64,000 bases of DNA. Origin: Asticcacaulis solisilvae. GTDB lineage: Bacteria > Pseudomonadota > Alphaproteobacteria > Caulobacterales > Caulobacteraceae. The position numbers and the translations under genes were made by a program. The stretch spans positions 124,001 through 188,000 of the forward strand of contig NZ_JAGGMI010000009.1 of assembly GCF_017875235.1 (NCBI RefSeq). The letters run 5' to 3'. The notes under the pieces were generated by a model, which ran no database searches, had not been told where the DNA came from, and saw nothing but the letters and a program-made list of their open reading frames with translations. This document shows, piece after piece, positions 1 to 7,480 of the stretch; the stretch's first letter is position 1; each line of letters starts with the position of its first letter.

Positions 1-349
1 GGTAGCCGTACCGGTCCAGGACGGCCGCCACATAGGGCAACTGTTCGTACGCCGACACACTGACTGAAATCTCGGAACCGTCCGGTTGCCTGACCGAAAT
101 CGCTTGAGGGAACGGGCTGCCAAAATACTTGAAAGCCTTCGCCAGGATTGCCAACCCGCCGTAGAGCTGCTCGTCATCAGTGGCATGGCGGTTGATGGAG
201 TAGACGCAGAATATCGCCCAGCATGCGAGGATGATGAGGAACTTCTTGGCGATTTCCCAGATCATTTCAAAGGTGTGGGAGATGGTCTGGCCGCCGCGCA
301 GCCAGGCCGCGCCGGCCGTCCGTTCGGGACGTGGTTTTTGCTGTGACAT
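1..349 (-). CDS. traD: TraD-type conjugative coupling protein, N-terminal part (cut by window edge)
   Basis: Reading the minus strand from the ATG at 349 gives an open frame to the edge (about 116 residues). It begins MSQQKPRPERTAGAAWLRGG, followed by GGQTISHTF and one hydrophobic segment (FLIILACWAIFCV). The early GGQ...S motif, the membrane helix and a later region like the F TraD periplasmic loop (ISVRQPDGSEISVSVSAYEQ) resemble the N-terminus of F-type TraD. TraD is the inner-membrane hexameric ATPase that passes the relaxosome to the secretion channel; its ATPase domains lie outside the window. It starts 23 bp after the RHH gene, so the two are probably one operon, as in R388 trwA-trwB. 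A relaxase gene is expected next, beyond the edge. Confidence 0.75.
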   Translation of the reverse strand, partial: MSQQKPRPERTAGAAWLRGGQTISHTFEMIWEIAKKFLIILACWAIFCVYSINRHATDDEQLYGGLAILAKAFKYFGSPFPQAISVRQPDGSEISVSVSAYEQLPYVAAVLDRYGY

Positions 350-372
350 CGACTGAATGCTTTCAAAGAGCG

Positions 373-783
373 TTAGAGAATGGTGCCGGTATCGGCCGGA
401 TCGACGTGCGCGAGGAGCACCTTGGCGAAGTCGAGAACGAATGGGTCGAGCGACTTTTCCATCCGCTTCTGGATGTCGGGAGGGATGTTCGGAGAGGGGC
501 CGAACACGCCGCTGAACGCGCCGGAAATGGCGTCGAGCCGGCGCTTGAAGTCATCGGGATCGAAGGTCAAAGCAGCCTGTTGCAGGCTCAGTGATGCGGC
601 CAGATAGGCGTACTTGGCGGCCGCATGGGTCATGTATTCGCTCACGGAAATCGCGTTTCGTTCGAGCGCTGTTTCGATGATGCTGGTGATTGGAACCTTG
701 GTTCGCGCAGATTCCTGTCTCAATCTGGCGAGTGTTGCGTCGGTCAGGTAGACGCGGACGTGATTACGTCTGGTGCGGGTCAT
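373..783 (-). CDS. Ribbon-helix-helix relaxosome protein (TrwA/TraY-like)
   Basis: 136 residues. The first 45 have the pattern of a ribbon-helix-helix DNA-binding protein: a short beta strand (HVRVYL), then helix-turn-helix spacing in TDATLARLRQESARTKV and ITSIIETALERNA. The rest is mostly helical and may mediate oligomerisation. TrwA (R388) and TraY (F) bind oriT, help the relaxase nick and repress their own operon. Here the gene sits between a TraD-like gene and a candidate oriT, and two related inverted repeats lie just upstream of its start. The relaxosome role is inferred from fold and position; sequence likeness to TrwA itself was not measured. No strong Shine-Dalgarno is visible before the ATG. 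Confidence 0.65.
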   Translation of the reverse strand: MTRTRRNHVRVYLTDATLARLRQESARTKVPITSIIETALERNAISVSEYMTHAAAKYAYLAASLSLQQAALTFDPDDFKRRLDAISGAFSGVFGPSPNIPPDIQKRMEKSLDPFVLDFAKVLLAHVDPADTGTIL

Positions 784-803
784 GGGAAATCGCTTTGCTA
801 GGT

Positions 804-902
804 GGTGACACTTCTGTCGCCATCAGCAATTTCCAACGCATTGAATTTCTTAAATTATTTGGCCAAAAAGTCAAGGTTTTCCTGGCGACACTCAGTGTCG
901 CC
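804..902. promoter_or_regulatory. Two related inverted repeats upstream of the RHH gene (candidate operators)
   Basis: GGCGACACTCAGTGTCGCC at 884-902 is a perfect 9-bp inverted repeat around one base. GGTGACACTTCTGTCGCC at 804-821 is an imperfect version. They are 80 bp apart in front of the RHH gene that starts at 783. RHH proteins of conjugative plasmids commonly bind such repeats to repress their own operon and to shape oriT. Binding by this particular protein is inferred. Confidence 0.5.
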
Positions 903-940
903 AATGGGGGGTGTATAAAGCCTTGAAAGCATTGGAAAAA

Positions 941-1000
941 CAGGAGCGCAGCTGTGCGTAATGTGTACCCCTCTCCACCACATCATGACCAGGGTGGTTC
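941..1000 (+). other. oriT: Candidate oriT with MOBF-type nic site
   Basis: The near-palindrome GCGCAGCTGTGC (946-957) is followed at once by GTAATGTGT (958-966) and ACCCC. This is the layout of MOBF origins: R388 has a hairpin followed by GTATTGTCT^ATAG, and F has a hairpin followed by GTGGGGTGT^GGTG. By analogy the nick would fall between 966 and 967 on the plus strand. The adjacent stretch contains a further ACCAC...GTGGT inverted repeat (977-998). Position next to the RHH and TraD genes, and a polarity that transfers those genes last, agree with the call. The relaxase gene is not in the window, so its family is unverified. The rest of 1000-1220 shows nothing I recognise. Confidence 0.55.
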
Positions 1001-1221
1001 TGCTGTCATCTGGTCTGATCATGGGCCCAGCCCAACGGGTCTAACCGTCTTCGCTGTTGACTCCAGCCGGAAGCGCCTGGTTCCACCTCGCCCACGCTTC
1101 CGGCCTACTCCCAACGGTACGGACGGGCGTCCCAAGAATGTTGCGCGTGCCATATCTATCGGGACTGGGCCAAGGTCTGCGCCTGGGTTCTAACCCGCCG
1201 AGACAGTGTCATCTCGAAAAC

Positions 1222-1256
1222 AAAAAAGGTCCCACCAGACGGATCTGATGGGACCT
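1222..1256 (-). terminator. Rho-independent terminator after the 44-aa ORF
   Basis: AGGTCCCACCAGA (1227-1239) and TCTGATGGGACCT (1244-1256) form a 13-bp stem with one G-U type pair and a four-base loop. Read on the minus strand it is followed by a run of six T. It lies just past the stop of the minus-strand ORF at 1263. Confidence 0.8.
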
Positions 1257-1262
1257 GTGTGT

Positions 1263-1397
1263 TTACTTTCTGGAGCGTTTGGCCGGCGCTTTCTTCATCG
1301 CCCATTTCGCTTCGAGCGCACTTACCAGTGCCTCGATCTCCGGGTCGTTAAGTGCGGTATTGGTTTGATTGTCTGTGATCGTGTTTTGCGTTTGCAT
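1263..1397 (-). CDS. Small hypothetical protein (44 aa)
   Basis: The ATG at 1397 is preceded by AAGGA at good spacing, and a strong terminator follows the stop, so expression of this short frame is believable. The protein begins MQTQNTITDNQTNTALND, continues with an acidic helix-forming stretch (PEIEALVSALEAKWAMKK) and ends in a basic tail (APAKRSRK). No family is recognised. It is the first gene beyond the candidate oriT on the leading side. Confidence 0.55.
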   Translation of the reverse strand: MQTQNTITDNQTNTALNDPEIEALVSALEAKWAMKKAPAKRSRK

Positions 1398-1660
1398 GGT
1401 CTTGATCCTTCCTATCGAAATCGATGATGGGACCGAGGGCCAGACCGGAGTCCTCACATGTCACCGGAGAAAACGACCTTTCGTTTTCGCAGGGGAACGG
1501 CGAAGCCGTTGACATTTGAGGTGGTCTGGTACGATGGGACTATCATTGATGAGATGGCCGTACCGGCGACCAGCCGGTACTCGTCGCGCCTGAAGGTCGA
1601 AGACCGAAGGGCGGCCGGGCTAAGCCAAAGGCGTGCCTGCAAAGCCCGCCACCTTCGCAA
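1398..1660. other. Intergenic stretch with two hairpins
   Basis: No convincing gene. GAAAACGACCTTTCGTTTTC (1469-1488) is a perfect 8-bp inverted repeat with a four-base loop. GTACCGGC...GCCGGTAC (1560-1580) is a second perfect 8-bp repeat with a five-base loop. The first could end the minus-strand gene at 1661-2965, but it is nearly 200 bp beyond that stop; neither role is proven. Confidence 0.4.
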
Positions 1661-2965
1661 CTACTTGAATGCCGTGATTGCCGGATCCGGGTCCCCAAAC
1701 CGTATTGTCACCCAGTCATCGCCCTGGTTTTCAACTGAGGGTTCAACGGTAATCGCGACGGGAAGCCGGCCCTCATCTAGCATCATCTCGAACGGGTTGA
1801 GATGGTGGCCTTCCTGAACTTGGTCCTTGGAACCATACCAGTGATGATTGACGTTCAGTTGCTGCACACTCTTCCGGCCGGCCAGAACTTCGGCAAGGTC
1901 ACGTGCTCCGATTTTGATGTAGTCCCTTCCCAAACCGTGGGTCCACTCGAACCCAAAATCGAATGGCTCGCTCTTCGCAAGCCACGCACCATTCTTTGCA
2001 TCCCTCACAGGCGTCGGCATAAGGTCACCCAAACCTTCCAGTAAAATCCTTAGCTCGGCTGGAAACTGCGCTTGATCGCGGACGAAAAGATAAGGACGCA
2101 CCCGATGCACGAGATTGGTTGTCCGCACACGCAAATCTTGCTCGACACATAGGACCAAGACGAAATCAATTGGGCTGCGTCTCCTGAAAAACTCAGCGAT
2201 GATTGTCTTCGGTTGCGCGGATGGATTTACAGCACGTGGCATCACAAGAGATTGAGATCCAGCATCTGCGATTATGATGCCTGAAAGCCCGGCCGCGCCG
2301 CTCAGTTGGCCCGCTTTTTCAACCAATCGATTGTAGAGTGGGTTGCGTGTGAGCGACTGTGGATTTGTAAAGCCAATGTTTTCCGCGAGGGTCATTGGCG
2401 ATTTTTTTGGATCTATGGTGATTTCAACCTTGGCCGCGGGCTCATCGAACGCGATATGTATGACGTCCTGCCCCTGCCGAAGTTGTTCCCGAACCTGTGG
2501 TGCAACGCGATCTTTCACGAAGGCTCCGATTTCGGATTTTTTCGGCAGATGCGCGACCATTTGGGTGCCCTTTCCCCTCGGCCGAAATGCTGTCCCGAAC
2601 TTGAAAGTGCATCCGCCGATCGGCATGCCCATTTTCGTTTTCGCGGCTTCTACCATCTCCATGAACAGGTCAATCGGATTCTGCTCGACTATACCGTCGT
2701 CAGAAACACAGGTGACGTCAGCCACAAATGCGCCCCCAGCCCCGTTGAATTGAACATCAGGGCACCTGCCGGTTTCGAGTGGTAGCTCCGACTGCACGCT
2801 GCCGCCTTGCGCCAGTGCTTCAAGAACCACAACCTCCCACATCGCCCCCAACCTGCCGTCTTTGGGACCATTCAACTTTGCAACGAGACCGTCCACCACT
2901 TTCCCATCCATTTTTTGGCGAAGGGCGTCGAGGCGTGTCTGGATAGCGCGGCGAGAAAAGATCAT
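1661..2965 (-). CDS. Large protein of unknown function, possibly nuclease-like
   Basis: 434 residues, ATG at 2965 with AAAGGA upstream. No family is recognised with certainty. Around residues 40-90 there is a helix containing a Glu (MWEVVVLEALAQ), then RCPDVQF and FVADVTCVSD. The E...PD-x-x-F...ADV order recalls the core of PD-(D/E)XK nucleases, but the usual Lys after the last acidic residue is absent. The later sequence is mixed alpha/beta, with no signal peptide or membrane helix. It stands alone on the minus strand between the oriT region and ssb. Nuclease-fold membership is a guess; an inactive or divergent member is equally possible. Confidence 0.5.
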   Translation of the reverse strand: MIFSRRAIQTRLDALRQKMDGKVVDGLVAKLNGPKDGRLGAMWEVVVLEALAQGGSVQSELPLETGRCPDVQFNGAGGAFVADVTCVSDDGIVEQNPIDLFMEMVEAAKTKMGMPIGGCTFKFGTAFRPRGKGTQMVAHLPKKSEIGAFVKDRVAPQVREQLRQGQDVIHIAFDEPAAKVEITIDPKKSPMTLAENIGFTNPQSLTRNPLYNRLVEKAGQLSGAAGLSGIIIADAGSQSLVMPRAVNPSAQPKTIIAEFFRRRSPIDFVLVLCVEQDLRVRTTNLVHRVRPYLFVRDQAQFPAELRILLEGLGDLMPTPVRDAKNGAWLAKSEPFDFGFEWTHGLGRDYIKIGARDLAEVLAGRKSVQQLNVNHHWYGSKDQVQEGHHLNPFEMMLDEGRLPVAITVEPSVENQGDDWVTIRFGDPDPAITAFK

Positions 2966-3136
2966 TTGTCATCCTTTTTGCCCCTCCATTCGTTTGAACA
3001 ATGTACAAACCTTGGCTGGCAATACGGACGATATAGGCTCCCCGGCCCTATTTCCAAGTTAGACCAGGGAGCCCGCCATACCTCGCTTCGACGACTTGGT
3101 TTGGCACATCGCTGTAACCTGCAACGCGCCTCGCCG

Positions 3137-3157
3137 GATTATAATCGAATTATAATC
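3137..3157. promoter_or_regulatory. AT-rich palindrome GATTATAAT-CGA-ATTATAATC
   Basis: A perfect 9-bp inverted repeat around three bases, within an otherwise GC-rich gap of about 290 bp between the genes starting at 2965 and ending at 3257. Each arm contains the core TTATAA, which is also repeated in front of parA (25495-25833) and occurs at 5772-5781. Probably a binding site for a plasmid-encoded protein; the protein is not identified. Confidence 0.45.
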
Positions 3158-3256
3158 GGTTTACTGCCGATCCCGTCCGAGGCTCGACCCGGCACGATAA
3201 ACCCCTCGGACGATGATCCAAGGGGCAAACGGGTTTGATATGGAATTCAACTGGCG

Positions 3257-3442
3257 TCACAGTTGCGTATGGCTTCTGCTATTCCCCAGTTCCGTCAGTT
3301 CGAGGCGACAGTCTTCGGCCATCTCATCCAAACGATCGTGGGCGGCGGCAATCTCGTAGTGCCATTTCCAGTATTCTGGGTCTTGGTACATGCTTGCATC
3401 ATCGTCTGGAATGCCAGAGTCGTCATAGAGGTCTACCAACAT
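3257..3442 (-). CDS. Small acidic hypothetical protein
   Basis: 61 residues starting MLVDLYDDSGIPDDD, strongly acidic and helical (YWKWHYEIAAAHDRLDEMAEDC). The ATG at 3442 has GGAG about eight bases upstream. It lies 104 bp downstream of ssb on the same strand and may be co-transcribed with it. No family is recognised. The acidity would suit a DNA-mimic or protein-binding role, but this is only speculation. Confidence 0.5.
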   Translation of the reverse strand: MLVDLYDDSGIPDDDASMYQDPEYWKWHYEIAAAHDRLDEMAEDCRLELTELGNSRSHTQL

Positions 3443-3546
3443 GGATTGCGCTCCATAGGGAAGGCTCGCCGGCTTTCACCGGTCAAGGTCGAGAGATCGG
3501 AACGTTCATAGGAAGGTTGGGGCCTCGTGGGAGGCCCCTGCCGCGA

Positions 3547-3945
3547 TCAGAATGGAATTTCGTCGTCGAGGTCGGCGGGTGAGCGGGTGGCTTCCTCTGC
3601 CTGGTCCTGTTGGCGGGATAGCGGCTGCAGGGGCAGGATATTGGTTCCGTTGATCAGGGGGACCCGCTGCTTGACGCCCTCGCGATCGGTGAATTCTTCG
3701 TAGCGGAAGGTGCCCTCGATTTCGACCAGCTGACCCTTGGTGACGTTCCGGTCGATGTAACCGATGGTACCTTCGGACCAGAACTTCACGCGGTGCCATG
3801 TGGTGCGCTTCTGGCCCTGACCTTGTCGATCCTTCCAGTACTCTTCGGTTGCGATGCTCAGGGTCGCGACCTGATTGCCATTGGGCAGCGTCGCGATTTC
3901 AGGTTCCGCACCGAGACGGCCGATCAGTTGAACTTTGCACTTCAT
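3547..3945 (-). CDS. ssb: Single-stranded DNA-binding protein
   Basis: 132 residues from the ATG at 3945, chosen because GTGGAGC precedes it and the protein then begins MKCKVQLIGRLGAEPEI as SSBs do. The OB-fold core includes VATLSIATEEYWKD, WHRVKFW and LVEIEGTFRYEEFTDREG. The C-terminus DLDDEIPF is the acidic tip through which SSB recruits replication and repair enzymes. Plasmid SSBs coat the incoming strand during conjugation and blunt the SOS response; the place near the candidate oriT and among antirestriction genes fits that use. It is shorter than chromosomal SSBs (about 170-180 aa), with a reduced linker. Confidence 0.93.
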   Translation of the reverse strand: MKCKVQLIGRLGAEPEIATLPNGNQVATLSIATEEYWKDRQGQGQKRTTWHRVKFWSEGTIGYIDRNVTKGQLVEIEGTFRYEEFTDREGVKQRVPLINGTNILPLQPLSRQQDQAEEATRSPADLDDEIPF

Positions 3946-4183
3946 GGGTAGCTCCACTTGGACTGACCCTCGGGGCTCATCCCCTTGGGCTCGCGGCTCG
4001 ACCGCGATCATGCGTCCGTATTCCTCGGCGAAGCGCCGGGTCTCACCCGCAGGGCCGAAACGCAGTGGAGGAGGCTTGCCCTTGAGACGCGGAGCCGCTG
4101 GGGTAGGACAAGCATATTGATCGCTGTCTGCCCGCCGCAGCCTTGGGATGAACGCCGGACATCCGCAGGAGCTACCGCTCGGT

Positions 4184-4717
4184 TCAAAGGTCCTTCCAGG
4201 TTTCTGGGGGGAACTTGGCTTCGTTGATGAAGGTGTCGAGCAGATCGTTCGTCGACTGCATCCGGACGTCTTCTGGATAGATCAGCGCCGCCCAGCCGCC
4301 GAATCCATCGGAGCGCATCTTTGTGCAGGTGTAGGCGCCGGACACAGTGAAATAGGCGACGGTTTGGGACCGCCTGGTGATATCCTGCAGCATGACGATC
4401 CATGCGGAATACTCAAGATGCGCGTCGAGATCGAAGTGCGTCCCGTCGTCATCTCCACAGTATCCGACCTCGTCCAGCCATTGACCGACCGGCACCAGAA
4501 CGCGGCTTTCCACGCCAGCGCTTTCTGAATAGGCTCGCCTGAGTTCGCCAGCCTTCACGGCCGGCATCTCCTCCACGGACAGTTCGGCAAACAGGTAGAC
4601 GCCGTCGTCGTTCACTTCCGATTGCAGCATGTGGGTCAGCAGGAAAAGCTCCAACGCTGTCACGCCACCCAACGGAATATCAGGCTGGATAACCAGTGGA
4701 GAGTGATAGTCGGCCAT
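4184..4717 (-). CDS. Hypothetical protein (177 aa)
   Basis: The start at 4717 is favoured by TTGGAGG seven bases upstream. It begins MADYHSPLVIQPDIPLGGVT, followed by LELFLLTHMLQSE and an acidic, alpha/beta sequence with no membrane helix. The middle has CGDDDGTHFDLDAHLEYSAW and the C-terminus ends in PPETWKDL. No family is recognised. It sits between ssb and the Mrr-like nuclease on the same strand, so it is probably part of the leading-region set. Confidence 0.65.
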   Translation of the reverse strand: MADYHSPLVIQPDIPLGGVTALELFLLTHMLQSEVNDDGVYLFAELSVEEMPAVKAGELRRAYSESAGVESRVLVPVGQWLDEVGYCGDDDGTHFDLDAHLEYSAWIVMLQDITRRSQTVAYFTVSGAYTCTKMRSDGFGGWAALIYPEDVRMQSTNDLLDTFINEAKFPPETWKDL

Positions 4718-4773
4718 TAGGGACCTCCAAAAGTTTGTGTTACACCCTTTGGTCCCTTTCCTTGCCTTTGGTC

Positions 4774-5658
4774 CTAGGATTCGACCGTGGCGTCTGGGTT
4801 TCGGATGCCATTGCATTCGGGATATCGGGTGCAGCCCCGGAAGGTCTGGCCGATGTACCGGCCGCGGCGCGCAACCCGTTCCGTCAGGGGACTTCCGCAG
4901 TCCGGACAGGTCGAGCTGTCGAAAGAGGCAAAGGCGCGACTACGCCTATCCGTAGGTGCTTCAGCGAAGCTTCCGGTCCGGATCAGCTGATGCAGTTGCT
5001 CCCCTGTAACCAGGGTGAGGTTCTTGCCGAAGGCGAACTGGGCAGCGTCCTTGGTATAAATTCCCGCACTGACAACGAAGCCGTTGGCCGCGCCCCGCTC
5101 CGCCATCAACCCGTATAGCTCCCTGACCTTCTCCACACTTACCTTCTGGGCGCGCCAGTGCTTGCACTGGACGAGCGAGACTTCGGTACCGCGTGTCAGC
5201 ACCAGATCTATGCCGCCGTCCGGGCCTGCCCGTCCGGTATATGTCACGCTATATCCAACAGAGGCGAAGGCCCTCCCTACGAGCCGTTCGAACTCTTGCC
5301 AGGTCATGGCGTGCAGCGCCGAATGCAACAGAGAGGACGCGACCTGTTTAAAACGGTGCTGGTCGCCTCTGGCCTGAAAATGCCTGATGAACCACAAGAC
5401 CATGCTCAAGGCGAGAACGAGCGGAACCAAATACTGGAGCACGATGGCGAACGGCTTCAGCAAGGTCAGAAACAGGGCGTCATGGAGCGGAATGTCATTC
5501 GGGCCGTGCGCGCCACTGGGGGAGGCAGTTTGCAGGCGGCTTATCTGATTGAACATGATATAGGCTGCAAGGGCGACCGGGGCCGTCACAAAGGGTGGTA
5601 GGTTCGCAAGCCTTTTCACCAAGCCCTCGAACTGTCCCGCTTCTGGATTACGTCTCAT
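4774..5658 (-). CDS. Membrane-anchored Mrr-type restriction endonuclease with C-terminal zinc finger
   Basis: 294 residues from the ATG at 5658 (GGAGGGG upstream). Two N-terminal membrane helices (VTAPVALAAYIMFNQI and VLQYLVPLVLALSMVLWF) precede an Mrr_cat domain: the helix TWQEFERLVGRAFASVGY, then PDGGIDLVL and VSLVQCKHW, i.e. the D...QxK catalytic pattern of this fold, and the partner segment GFVVSAGIYTKDA. The C-terminus CPDCGSPL...GCTRYPEC is a topoisomerase-type zinc ribbon. Such proteins are widespread in Proteobacteria and are thought to cut modified or foreign DNA at the membrane. Substrate specificity cannot be read here. A CTTTATAAAG box lies about 115 bp upstream of the start. Confidence 0.85.
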   Translation of the reverse strand: MRRNPEAGQFEGLVKRLANLPPFVTAPVALAAYIMFNQISRLQTASPSGAHGPNDIPLHDALFLTLLKPFAIVLQYLVPLVLALSMVLWFIRHFQARGDQHRFKQVASSLLHSALHAMTWQEFERLVGRAFASVGYSVTYTGRAGPDGGIDLVLTRGTEVSLVQCKHWRAQKVSVEKVRELYGLMAERGAANGFVVSAGIYTKDAAQFAFGKNLTLVTGEQLHQLIRTGSFAEAPTDRRSRAFASFDSSTCPDCGSPLTERVARRGRYIGQTFRGCTRYPECNGIRNPDATVES

Positions 5659-5771
5659 TGTGCCCCTCCCCGTCGCAGGTACCCCCTTGCGGCCGTCGAT
5701 CGCAAATCTAGGAATCCGCGACCAGAGGGTCAAGACGCCTAGGAAACATCACGGAATGCACACCTAAAGTG

Positions 5772-5791
5772 CTTTATAAAGGTAATGAGCT
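5772..5791. promoter_or_regulatory. CTTTATAAAG box followed by GTAATGAGC
   Basis: The palindrome CTTTATAAAG (5772-5781) is identical to the box at 25670-25679 in front of parA. The attached GTAATGAGC matches, in reverse complement, GCTCATTACC next to the box at 25530. It precedes the Mrr-like nuclease gene, so it is probably an operator shared with the partition region. The protein that binds it is unknown. Confidence 0.45.
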
Positions 5792-5821
5792 TTTTGCAGT
5801 GGGCTCATTGATTTTACGAAC

Positions 5822-5853
5822 AAAAATCCCGCCACCGTTTCCGGCGGCGGGAT
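5822..5853 (-). terminator. Terminator after ardB
   Basis: ATCCCGCC (5826-5833) pairs with GGCGGGAT (5846-5853), with further CCG/CGG pairing inside. On the minus strand the stem is followed by TTTTTG. It lies 30 bp past the ArdB stop. Confidence 0.85.
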
Positions 5854-5882
5854 CTCAGACGGTCAATTCGAGCTCTCCGGAA

Positions 5883-6305
5883 TCAATCGATTGCCTGGCT
5901 AATGAGGGCACTTTCCGGGTGGGTATAGGAAAATTCCCGTAGCTTTTCGAAGTTGTCGACGAGCCCGTCGTTCGGGACCTTAAAAGACAGATGGGATAGC
6001 GCAAACAGTGTCGCGACGATCCCCGCGGCGTCTTCCGACATTTCCCCGGAAAAGCCGTTGCCCCACCATTCCACAGTCATGCGGCCATATTTGTCCGGTG
6101 CCATGTAGTAACCGCCATTGGACAGGCGATAATAGTTCCAGAACCCACCGCTATAGGCTGGGCACAGTCGCGCCATGAAGTCGAAGACGGTCGCTTCTGC
6201 GATCAACAGGTTTATCCCGGGCAAAAGCTTGGGAATAAAGGTCCCACGCTCCGCTTCGGGAACCAGCTCGGCGATTGGAGTGTTGGCGAGAGTCGTGTCG
6301 GACAT
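5883..6305 (-). CDS. ardB: Antirestriction protein of the ArdB/KlcA family
   Basis: 140 residues, AAGGAG upstream of the ATG at 6305. The signature block is FMARLCPAYSGGFWNYYRLS, followed by NGGYYMAPD, which is the conserved core of ArdB/KlcA. These proteins relieve type I restriction in the recipient without acting as simple DNA mimics. The later WWGNGFSGEMSEDAAGIVATLFALSHLSF is also typical. It is followed by its own terminator. A single-gene unit in the predicted leading region, where early expression after transfer would be useful. Confidence 0.92.
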   Translation of the reverse strand: MSDTTLANTPIAELVPEAERGTFIPKLLPGINLLIAEATVFDFMARLCPAYSGGFWNYYRLSNGGYYMAPDKYGRMTVEWWGNGFSGEMSEDAAGIVATLFALSHLSFKVPNDGLVDNFEKLREFSYTHPESALISQAID

Positions 6306-6361
6306 CAGAGGTCTCCTTTTTTGACGGAATATCCGTCAAGCCAGGCCCTCCCCTTTGTCTT

Positions 6362-6805
6362 TCACTCGGTCTCGTCGCTTGCACGCTTTCGCCGCTCAGT
6401 CTCGATCTTCGCCTGGAGCTTGGGAACCTTCGTCCCCCATTTCCGCTTCAGCTCAGTCCCGTAAGGCTTCCGAAAATGCGGTGTGTGTCGGGCAATGCCT
6501 GCGAGGATGACGTAGGTATCGAACTGCTTCAGGTAGATGAGCCAGTCGTCGTCCGTGCTATGAAAATGCAGATGCATCCAGCCTGTGGCCTTCAGAAGAT
6601 CGTCGACGTCATTAGGGTTGTCGATGCCTGGCCTGTAGGCAAACCCTGGCAAGGCCTTGCCCTGCTGGATCGCGAAGATGATCTCGGCGGCCCTGAGTGC
6701 ATCGGCCCTGTCCAAGCCTGAGAAGGCAGTATCGAAGTCGTCAGTCGTGAATACCTCTTTCGGCACGGCCGCGATGCGGTCGTCTGTCAGGTAGGTCTCC
6801 AGCAT
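6362..6805 (-). CDS. Hypothetical protein, possible toxin of a two-gene pair
   Basis: 147 residues beginning MLETYLTDDRIAAVPKEVFT. The central stretch WMHLHF...DDDWLIYLKQFDTYVILAGIARHTPHF has the charge and beta-strand pattern seen in RelE/YafO-like mRNA interferases, and the C-terminus is very basic (ETERRKRASDETE after a Lys/Arg-rich region). It begins 7 bp after the stop of the preceding 99-aa gene and has no clear Shine-Dalgarno of its own, which suggests coupled translation. Toxin identity is a weak inference; no catalytic residue can be fixed. Confidence 0.6.
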   Translation of the reverse strand: MLETYLTDDRIAAVPKEVFTTDDFDTAFSGLDRADALRAAEIIFAIQQGKALPGFAYRPGIDNPNDVDDLLKATGWMHLHFHSTDDDWLIYLKQFDTYVILAGIARHTPHFRKPYGTELKRKWGTKVPKLQAKIETERRKRASDETE

Positions 6806-6812
6806 GTGACGA

Positions 6813-7112
6813 CTACTTTACGCCGTAGTGGGCGAGAATATCATCGGGGCTGTCAAACTTCGGAAGCTTGTTGAGCTTCGCGGTCCCCGCATCGACGGCA
6901 TCCAGAACCTTTTTCAGCTCTGGCGCATATTGCCCCAGGTCTGCATGCACATCCATCAGCGTGACGGTCTTGCCGCCATTGCGCTTATGAGACGTAACCA
7001 GTGCCCCCTTGGGCGCCGCTTTGCCCGATGACAAATTCAGGTCAAACGACGTCGCGTAATGCATCACCACACCTGGTGCACTGCCCGTTTTTTCGATTTT
7101 CGTCCGCGACAT
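6813..7112 (-). CDS. Hypothetical protein, first gene of a possible toxin-antitoxin pair
   Basis: 99 residues from the ATG at 7112 (AAGGA seven bases upstream). It begins MSRTKIEKTGSAPGVVMHYA and ends with PKFDSPDDILAHYGVK. No DNA-binding motif is obvious. It lies 7 bp upstream of the 147-aa gene, so the two form an operon. Gene order (small first, basic partner second) resembles antitoxin-toxin modules, but I recognise neither as a named family. Confidence 0.6.
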   Translation of the reverse strand: MSRTKIEKTGSAPGVVMHYATSFDLNLSSGKAAPKGALVTSHKRNGGKTVTLMDVHADLGQYAPELKKVLDAVDAGTAKLNKLPKFDSPDDILAHYGVK

Positions 7113-7480
7113 GTTGTATTCCTTCGCTCTCAATATTGTCCCTAGGGGGTTAAAAGTCAATTAGAGCGAGGGTGATCTCCCCTATCGCTCAACATAGCAT
7201 ATTCGCTGTCCTTTTCCTTTCTTTTCTTCGGTTCCACAGCGGATTGCCTTTCGCTGCACCCGGCAGGCAATGCAGCGCGCGAGGGATCGAGGCCCGAAGG
7301 GCGAAGACCCGCGCAGCGGGGCTGACTTGCGACGAGCCCGGTCCCGTCGAAGACGGGACGCGCCCCCTTCCCCTCACTGCGGCAAATCGGCGCTAAGCTG
7401 CGTTTGATCTGCCCGCAACGGATCGTTAGAAGATGGGGTATGGGACGGATCTGATCCGATTGAACAAGGGGCGCCACGTC
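7113..7480. other. Divergent intergenic region
   Basis: No gene supported. It separates the minus-strand pair (start 7112) from the plus-strand metallo-beta-lactamase gene and must hold both promoters. GTCCCGTC-GAA-GACGGGAC (7341-7359) is a perfect 8-bp inverted repeat. Confidence 0.4.

Noticed and set aside
4008-4403. 131-aa minus-strand frame between ssb and the 177-aa gene
   Set aside because: Overlaps the 177-aa gene in another frame and is rich in His/Arg without a fold pattern.
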